Part shown: positions 59,801-64,000 of the stretch, one piece after another
Numbering within the stretch: the stretch's first letter is position 1
How the letters are laid out: each line of letters begins with the position of its first letter
From: JBAYIE01 sp965279165
Lineage (GTDB): Bacteria > Bacteroidota > Bacteroidia > UKL13-3
Assembly: GCA_965279165.1 (NCBI GenBank)
Contig: OZ257140.1
Coordinates: forward strand, 1,054,001-1,118,000
Direction of reading: 5' to 3'
Length of the DNA stretch: 64,000 nucleotides
Notes under the pieces: generated by a model
What the model saw: the letters and a program-made list of their open reading frames with translations, nothing else
Database searches by the model: none
Told to the model about the DNA's origin: nothing
Translations under genes and position numbers: made by a program

Positions 59801-60362
59801 TACAAACTCAAAGGTGTTTTTTAATTGGCAACATGCTAGAAGCGCATTTAGCAAAGTATCCGGATTGTATACAGTTGAAATGGATAGTCTTCCAACTTTT
59901 ACCAATCTTTTGTATTCGGGCTTATCCTCTAACAATGGAAAAGATTCCTTTATTAATGTAACGTATTTAAAATTATCGGAGATGGCAGCTTTAAAGCAAG
60001 GGCAATCGAAATCGATTTACTGGCGGGTAAAAGCTACTTTTAATGGTTTTGACATCATATCTGATACGTTTGCTTTAAATTTGGTTAGAGGTAAATTTAA
60101 TACCATAAAAGAAATAGATATCGAAAACGATTTTATACTATTTCCAAACCCTACTTCTCAAACCGTATCATTTATATCTAAAGTTTCTCCATTATCTTTT
60201 ACCATTACAGATTTACAGGGTAGAGAAATTATGAAGAATAATTTAGCAACAGGAGCCAATATCATTCCGATCCCAAAACTTTCTGACGGATGTTATTTTG
60301 TTGTCTTCCTTTTTGAAAATGGAATTTCGATAAAACGTAAGTTGCTTATTAAAGGAGAATAA
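56877..60362 (+). CDS. T9SS-sorted secreted protein with fibronectin type III-like modules
   Basis: The protein has 1,161 residues with a signal peptide ending near SNAQ. A long N-terminal part (about 25-500) has repeated strands of a possible beta-propeller type (YDTKTGALNRTF, LASLNINGQLNWGKT). Two FNIII-like modules follow (about 500-750, VVITGLKPNTKYHFTAFVV and IITGLERNMTYYFMAYMV). An OB-like region (about 770-880, GIVYGNNQVDVGTKLVLRD) is next, and then a T9SS type A tail starting ILFPNPTSQ. Export to the surface is predicted. Ligand unknown. Confidence 0.88.
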   Translation: MFARIILSFIVIIGFLQTTRSNAQDVLKLIELMDSSDGSSNGFPKSIFTTKNFKYIINRFGYSIAKTGFIIPTIGADTNINHSLVTIHDKNDSLVSYFTTTLSMSISRINTYGELEVFDYQDSVLLLITSLKQDVYINGILQLAKDLNSTQKGKRLLTIDKHGNVTQLAKIDVTSFGDAYNSGSIRHIESGFRLSKDKKYFYAMYNTVTDFDSTQFDTSIFKPGFTTILKYDTKTGALNRTFLVPNQFDRFDILDSTILLYGFDPKFTPSYQINQITYQKDTADKSKYDLILGGFSETTNTLIWHTILKNNYYLGQIKVFDQSVFCSFYTKDTLRINNQLIGEVSGSFYDVLASLNINGQLNWGKTIKNGRIYELNQFHPNEICLTLYADATGGSEATNFRYGGKYYPRTTWNSNYFHIDAANGNVLANFSIGFIRDYNMVMTGQYSSRMDSTNYVAYNLRNQDSILINGKYYYKKIKSPYYHQSIIAKVKINTAVLPLNQFEAKPLAATRMAIRWKKDSSYQADKMSVLVFAKEIDKINTAANNTNPIFWFYNTNFAGNSSTYSHDSLAKFCYIGDEDSVVITGLKPNTKYHFTAFVVRDFDYIYSTPINDSNVTFKATILPPSNLKFEAISFTDGKLSWHIPDTLNPKLYSTKVFAKKASAINIVDTVLDLKWNYKHHIAFGNGDAFFADSNAFCVYNGDSNHTIITGLERNMTYYFMAYMVRPIDTIVSNPIFETGFIPIPPFYPIGKIAKTNLQNGNPDSIGIKVKVQGIVYGNNQVDVGTKLVLRDSTGGITIQNLSKKYNLSIKEGDKLEVEGTVVSHRGLASLDLDTILFVSGNHNLQVPHVTNKPGEVDENDLITIDSIRFISIPNNATWPLNDTIIKVINVQLDTISIKLIGANLIGGFTIPYSKLFSITGLGSQVSSSISAPYLFDGYEIIPRYIHDIDEIPNDSLLPFGLMNPLRNTSIVLEKDTNSKVFFNWQHARSAFSKVSGLYTVEMDSLPTFTNLLYSGLSSNNGKDSFINVTYLKLSEMAALKQGQSKSIYWRVKATFNGFDIISDTFALNLVRGKFNTIKEIDIENDFILFPNPTSQTVSFISKVSPLSFTITDLQGREIMKNNLATGANIIPIPKLSDGCYFVVFLFENGISIKRKLLIKGE

Positions 60363-60390
60363 AAAGAATTAGATTAAGTTGATACCTTTT

Positions 60391-61152
60391 TTATTTCATT
60401 GCCTTCACAATATCCACAAAGCTTCTACTTTGCAATGCTGCTCCACCTACCAATGCCCCATCGATGTCAGGAGCTGAGAAAAGTTCAACTGCATTATCGG
60501 GTTTTACACTTCCTCCGTATTGAATAGTAATTGCATCTGCAACTTCTGCATTGTATTTATCGCGAATTAAACCACGGATATATGCATGCACTTCTTGTGC
60601 TTGTGCTGTACTTGCTGTTTTACCTGTTCCAATAGCCCAAACCGGTTCGTATGCCACTACCACTTTTTGCATTTCGGAGGCAGCAAGGTGAAACAATCCT
60701 TCGCTGATTTGTTTTTTCAATACATCAAAATGGGTATTGGATTCTCTTTCTTCCAACGTTTCGCCGCAACAATAAATTGGGTTTAGTCCAGTGGCTAAAA
60801 CAGCATCCACTTTTTTGGCTAACCAATCGTTGTGTTCTCCAAAATATTGGCGTCGTTCGCTGTGCCCGATAATTACATATTTGGCTCCACAACTTTTAAC
60901 CATTGAAGCGCTTACTTCTCCGGTATAAGCTCCGGATGCATGGTTGCTGCAGTTCTGCGCACCACTGCTTATATTGCCTTCAAGCATTCTGCTTACAGCA
61001 TTAATATATACAAACGGAGGTATCAATACCGTTTCGGCACTTCCTTTGTATTCGTCTTTTAACATATTTACTACTTCTGAAGTGAGCGCCATTGCTTCTT
61101 CAAAGTCTTTGTTCATTTTCCAGTTTCCTGCGATTATTTTTTTGCGTGCCAT
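60391..61152 (-). CDS. tpiA: Triose-phosphate isomerase
   Basis: TpiA interconverts dihydroxyacetone phosphate and glyceraldehyde-3-phosphate. The 253-residue TIM barrel has the substrate lysine in AGNWKMN near 8-14, catalytic His in IGHSERR near 96-102, catalytic Glu in VAYEPVWAIGTGKTAS near 166-181, and the phosphate loop YGGSVKPDN near 212-220. The gene lies beside the repeat field 61153-62268. Confidence 0.97.
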   Translation of the reverse strand: MARKKIIAGNWKMNKDFEEAMALTSEVVNMLKDEYKGSAETVLIPPFVYINAVSRMLEGNISSGAQNCSNHASGAYTGEVSASMVKSCGAKYVIIGHSERRQYFGEHNDWLAKKVDAVLATGLNPIYCCGETLEERESNTHFDVLKKQISEGLFHLAASEMQKVVVAYEPVWAIGTGKTASTAQAQEVHAYIRGLIRDKYNAEVADAITIQYGGSVKPDNAVELFSAPDIDGALVGGAALQSRSFVDIVKAMK

Positions 61153-61466
61153 TTTTTTAGTACTAAGTGTTTAAGTGCTGTGTGTTTAAGTGCGATGTGA
61201 AATTAAACTTTTCGGTATAATAACTTTTTTATCGATTGGCGAAAATAGGATTATTTTTTTTAAGTAGGAATATGGTGTTGATTCGATCTTTTTGCGATTT
61301 GAAAGATGTTATTGGGCATTGGGCAGAAGTCATTGGTCAATAGACAGAAGTCATTGGTCATTGGTCATTGGTCATTGGTCATTGGTCATTGGTCAGAAGG
61401 CATTTGGTGTATTTTAACAAATCAATGGCTCGAATTTTGGCTTTATGACAAACGGAGGTATCAATT
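61153..61466. repeat. Intergenic repeats with (TCATTGG)6
   Basis: No gene is seen. TCATTGG occurs in six exact tandem copies at 61351-61392, preceded by degenerate copies with CAGAAG inserts. Then comes a decayed TTTTGGCTTTATGACAAACG word matching the 43.3 kb field. Confidence 0.8.
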
Positions 61467-61990
61467 TGTGTAATCTGTGGCTATAAAAGCGATTAGCATT
61501 CAGCGTTCAGTCGATGTCTAAATTTGGGTTATACTATGAAACAATAATGTCACCCTTTCAGGGTTCTGGTTGCGGTTTAATCTAATTTTCTACAATAATG
61601 TCACCCCTCTGGGGTTTCTAAATCTGTGTAATCTGTGGCTAGAAAAGCGATCAGCTTTCAGCGGTCAGTCGATGTCTAAATTTGGGTTATACTATGAAAC
61701 AATAATGTCACCCTTTCAGGGTTCTGGTTGCGGCTTAATCTAATTTTCTACAATAATGTCACCCCTCTGGGGTTTTTAAATCTGTGTAATCTGTGGCTAG
61801 AAAAGCGATTAGCATTCAGCGGTCAGTCGATGGCTAAATTTGGGTTATACTATGAAACAATAATGTCACCCTTTCAGGGTTCTGGTTGCGGCTTATACTT
61901 TTTTTCTACAATAATGTCATCCCTCTGGGGTTTTTAAATCTGTGTAATCTGTGGCTAGAAAAGCGATCAGCATTCAGCGGTCAGTCGATG
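61467..61990. repeat. 158-bp tandem repeat array, about 3.3 copies
   Basis: TGTGTAATCTGTGGCT starts at 61467 and 61625, and AATTTGGGTT at 61521, 61679 and 61837, giving an exact 158-base period. Each unit holds two hairpins, ACCCT-TTC-AGGGT and ACCCC-TCT-GGGGT, each preceded by AATAATGTC. It also holds the ATCTGTGTAATCTGTGGCT word and AAAAGCGATCAGC. Units differ by a few substitutions. No protein product is credible and there are no variable spacers. Confidence 0.9.
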
Positions 61991-62268
61991 GCAAATCTCT
62001 GCGCCCTTTGCGAAAAATCTCCCGAAATTCCTCGCAACGCGACCTTATTTACTCATTTACTCTAATAACCGGATGTGTTCGACAAGCTCACACACCTTCA
62101 TTCCCTTTGTGCACCTGTCTATTCTGTAACAAAACTTTGCGTCACCTGCGTATAAAACCTTGTGCTCTTTGCGGTTATATAACTCCCGACACAAATAGAG
62201 ACGTGAACATAATTACTCATTTACTCACTTACACATTTACTCATTTCTCCAATCATTCATTCATCACT
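61991..62268. repeat. Degenerate intergenic repeat words
   Basis: No gene is seen. CTCTGCGCCCTTTGCGAAAAATC and TTGTGCTCTTTGCGGTTA belong to the TTTGCG word family of the 43 kb field. ATTTACTCATTTACTC-type words are repeated near 62210-62250 before the GlmU-like stop. Confidence 0.6.
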
Positions 62269-63474
62269 TCATTCAACATCCTTCCCCACCCTCTCCCAAT
62301 ATCGGTATTGTTCGGATTGTTTAAATACTTCTTCGATGATGGCGCGGTCGATTTCTGTGAATACAACGTTGCGGCGGGCACACATGGCATCGGCTACCTG
62401 GTACATTTTTTTAAGTTGAAAAGTTTCGAATCCCTGTGCACCTCCCCATGCAAAAGAGGGCACAAAATTTCTTGGAAATCCGGAGCCAAAAATATTGGCT
62501 GCAACACCTACTACGGTTCCTGTATTAAACATGGTATTGATGCCACATTTGGAATGGTCGCCCATCATAAGACCGCAAAAGGTGAGTCCGGTTTTATCAA
62601 ATTTACGTGTGCGATAATTCCATAACTTTACTTCTTCATACGTATTCTTCAAGTTCGAATTATTGGTGTCGGCACCTAGGTTACACCATTCGCCAATGAC
62701 TGCATTTCCTAAAAATCCATCGTGGCCTTTGTTTGTGTAAGAAAAGAATACCACATTATTAACTTCGCCACCCACTTTGCAATGCGGACCAACCGTAGTA
62801 GGACCATAAATTTTGGCATCCATTTTTAATCCGCCATGTTCACACAATGCAAATGGTCCGCGCACTTTACAACCTTCCATTACTTCGGCATCCTTACCAA
62901 TGTATATGGGCCCATCGGTAGCATTTAATATCGAAAATTCGACTTTTGCTCCGGGTTCGATAAAAATTCTTTCCGGAAACAACGTACGGTTGGTGCTCGA
63001 AAGTGGTTCACTGGTTCTTCCATTGGTAAGCAAGTCAAAATCATCCTGAATTGCTTTTCCGTTCTTCGAAAAAATATCGTAGGTAAACCGAAGATGGATA
63101 AATTCTACTTGGGTGGCAATTGCATTCGCCAGTTTCGAAAGTTCAAAATTTTCAGCACCAGTTTTATCTAACCTAGCAGCAAGGATAGTTTTACCTGCAA
63201 CCAAAGTTTCACCGGATTTAAGATTTTGAATTGCATTAACCAATTCGGCTGTTGGGCAAACAGCACCATTGATAAATATATTATCCGCGCTGATTTGTAA
63301 AGGAAATTTAGCTTGAAGATAATCTTGTGTTTTAAAAGAAACGGTTGCCGACAAATGCTTTTCCCATTTCTCGGCGATGGTTAAAATACCGATTCGGATG
63401 CCAGCAACCGGACGGGTAAAAGTGAAAGGCAATAGATTTTCCCTTTCTTCTCCATCGAACAAAATGTAATTCAT
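62269..63474 (-). CDS. GlmU-like sugar nucleotidyltransferase with left-handed beta-helix
   Basis: The protein has 401 residues. The N-terminal part (MNYILFDGEERENLLPFTFTRP near 1-22, PVAGIRIGILTIAEKW near 22-37) resembles a nucleotidyltransferase domain but lacks the classic GGxGTR loop. The C-terminal half (about 180-380) has hexapeptide repeats such as IYIGKDAEVMEGCKVRG, MDAKIYGPTTVGPHCKVG and IFGSGFPRN, forming a left-handed beta-helix as in GlmU. This is a Bacteroidota-specific type; the substrate is not known. The gene is 318 bp downstream of rpmE, behind its terminator. Confidence 0.88.
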   Translation of the reverse strand: MNYILFDGEERENLLPFTFTRPVAGIRIGILTIAEKWEKHLSATVSFKTQDYLQAKFPLQISADNIFINGAVCPTAELVNAIQNLKSGETLVAGKTILAARLDKTGAENFELSKLANAIATQVEFIHLRFTYDIFSKNGKAIQDDFDLLTNGRTSEPLSSTNRTLFPERIFIEPGAKVEFSILNATDGPIYIGKDAEVMEGCKVRGPFALCEHGGLKMDAKIYGPTTVGPHCKVGGEVNNVVFFSYTNKGHDGFLGNAVIGEWCNLGADTNNSNLKNTYEEVKLWNYRTRKFDKTGLTFCGLMMGDHSKCGINTMFNTGTVVGVAANIFGSGFPRNFVPSFAWGGAQGFETFQLKKMYQVADAMCARRNVVFTEIDRAIIEEVFKQSEQYRYWERVGKDVE

Positions 63475-63488
63475 ACTGCGAGTATAAT

Positions 63489-63517
63489 AAAAAAGCCCTC
63501 CAATTGCTTGAAGAGCT
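63489..63517 (-). terminator. Intrinsic terminator of rpmE
   Basis: On the minus strand AGCTCTTCAA pairs with TTGGAGGGCT around GCAA (10 pairs including G-T), followed by TTTTTT. It lies 24 bp after the rpmE stop and before the GlmU-like gene. Confidence 0.8.
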
Positions 63518-63540
63518 CTCTTATTTCTATGAAAAAACTA

Positions 63541-63792
63541 CTACTTTTTCTTTGAATAACGCTTATTGAACTTGTCAATACGTCCGGCAGTATCCACAAA
63601 CATATGCTGACCCGTGAAAAACGGATGCGATTTGTGAGATATCTCTAATTTGAAAAGAGGGTATTCGTTACCGTCTTCCCATTTGGTTGTTTCCTTTGTA
63701 TCTACAGCAGAGCGTGTGATAAAGGTATAATCATTCGACATGTCTTTAAACACGACTAATCTGTAATTTTTTGGATGTATATCAGCTTTCAT
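63541..63792 (-). CDS. rpmE2: Ribosomal protein L31 type B
   Basis: The ATG at 63792 (MKADIHPKNYR) is preferred to a TTG three codons upstream. The 83-residue protein has the L31 hallmarks HPKNYRLVVFKD and HPFFTGQHMFVDTAGRIDKFNKRY. It contains no Cys, so it is the zinc-free type B form, often used when zinc is scarce in organisms that also have a zinc-binding copy. Only this copy is in the window. Confidence 0.95.
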   Translation of the reverse strand: MKADIHPKNYRLVVFKDMSNDYTFITRSAVDTKETTKWEDGNEYPLFKLEISHKSHPFFTGQHMFVDTAGRIDKFNKRYSKKK

Positions 63793-63892
63793 AAGTACCA
63801 ATATTTTTTACTGGGCTGCAAATATACGGAGAATTCCCTTTCCACAAAATATTTGAGAGAAAAAAATTATTTCAATTAAACTCCTGCCATTG

Positions 63893-63923
63893 TTGGGCTT
63901 ACCGATTGTATTCGATACTTTTG
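63893..63923 (+). promoter_or_regulatory. Promoter of the right-edge gene
   Basis: TTG at 63893-63895 and a perfect TACTTTTG at 63916-63923 are separated by 20 bases. The first ATG follows 10 bases after the -7 box. Confidence 0.55.
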
Positions 63924-63933
63924 ATAGACTATT

Positions 63934-64000
63934 ATGACAATTATGGCAGACACAAAAATGCAGATTTTGAACGATTTGGAGGTCACAAAAATGATTAAAC
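63934..64000 (+). CDS. Start of an unidentified gene, cut by the right edge
   Basis: ATGs at 63934 and 63943 open the same frame to the window end, reading MTIMADTKMQILNDLEVTKM and on. A full promoter lies just upstream, so it is probably a real gene. The start of a phosphoribosyltransferase-like protein (PyrR type) is conceivable, but 22 codons are too few to assign. Confidence 0.5.
   Translation, partial: MTIMADTKMQILNDLEVTKMIK

Noticed and set aside
61467..61990. CRISPR array
   Set aside because: The period is 158 bp with nearly identical units and no variable spacers; no cas gene is present.
61951..62625. 224-codon plus-strand frame across the repeat field and into the GlmU-like gene
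   Set aside because: Its first third lies in intergenic repeats and its last part is antisense to a well-supported gene; composition is not protein-like.

Overview
The window looks like chromosome of a Bacteroidota species, AT-rich and possibly of the Chitinophagales/Sphingobacteriales side (inference). Reasons: several secreted proteins end in type IX secretion (T9SS) type A sorting domains; promoter candidates fit the Bacteroidota pattern (TTG, about 18-22 bases, TAnnTTTG); SecA is long with a C-terminal zinc site; and there are Bacteroidota-type families such as the OstA-like protein, the GlmU-like sugar nucleotidyltransferase and type B L31. No rRNA, tRNA or CRISPR array was recognised.

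Layout. 1-5153: a giant beta-helix surface protein, cut by the left edge, downstream of an OstA-like gene (to 6758). 6805-8139: tilS, closed by a bidirectional terminator. 8194-20960: three consecutive paralogous T9SS cargo proteins of about 1,400 residues made of PKD, GEVED and DUF5011/HYR-like modules. 21250-23192: a two-gene lipoprotein operon, MbnP-like plus MauG/MbnH-like di-haem peroxidase. 23246-26008: yajQ and two tandem membrane-anchored serine hydrolases. 26295-32530: secA, deoC, a SPOR protein, a fumarylacetoacetate hydrolase family enzyme and mscS. 32538-35420: clpX, clpP, ftsE and a tiny coupled gene on the minus strand. 35494-41696: an OmpA-like/TPR lipoprotein, queA, ispD, kynA coupled to rfbC, and a coiled-coil membrane protein. 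41745-43057: an intact-looking IS3-family element inside a repeat-rich gap. 43857-51807: a membrane protein, ftsK, a retropepsin-like protease, mdh, scoAB, clpS and plsY. 51807-60362: a giant uncharacterised secreted protein, a Cys-rich secreted protein and another T9SS cargo. 60391-64000: tpiA, a 1.1 kb repeat field, the GlmU-like gene, rpmE type B and the start of one more gene.

Most single-copy genes are housekeeping: protein export and proteolysis (secA, clpXP, clpS), division and chromosome segregation (ftsE, ftsK), tRNA modification (tilS, queA), central metabolism (mdh, tpiA, scoAB, deoC) and envelope building (ispD, plsY, rfbC, OstA-like, GlmU-like). The accessory character comes from the large secreted adhesin-like proteins and from the intergenic repeats. 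These include heptamer microsatellites, a G-rich telomere-like repeat, a 158-bp tandem array, and a hairpin family whose stems differ by compensatory changes. The most interesting items are the MbnP/MbnH-like pair, the tandem T9SS cargo cluster, the uncharacterised giant protein beside plsY, and the hairpin family.
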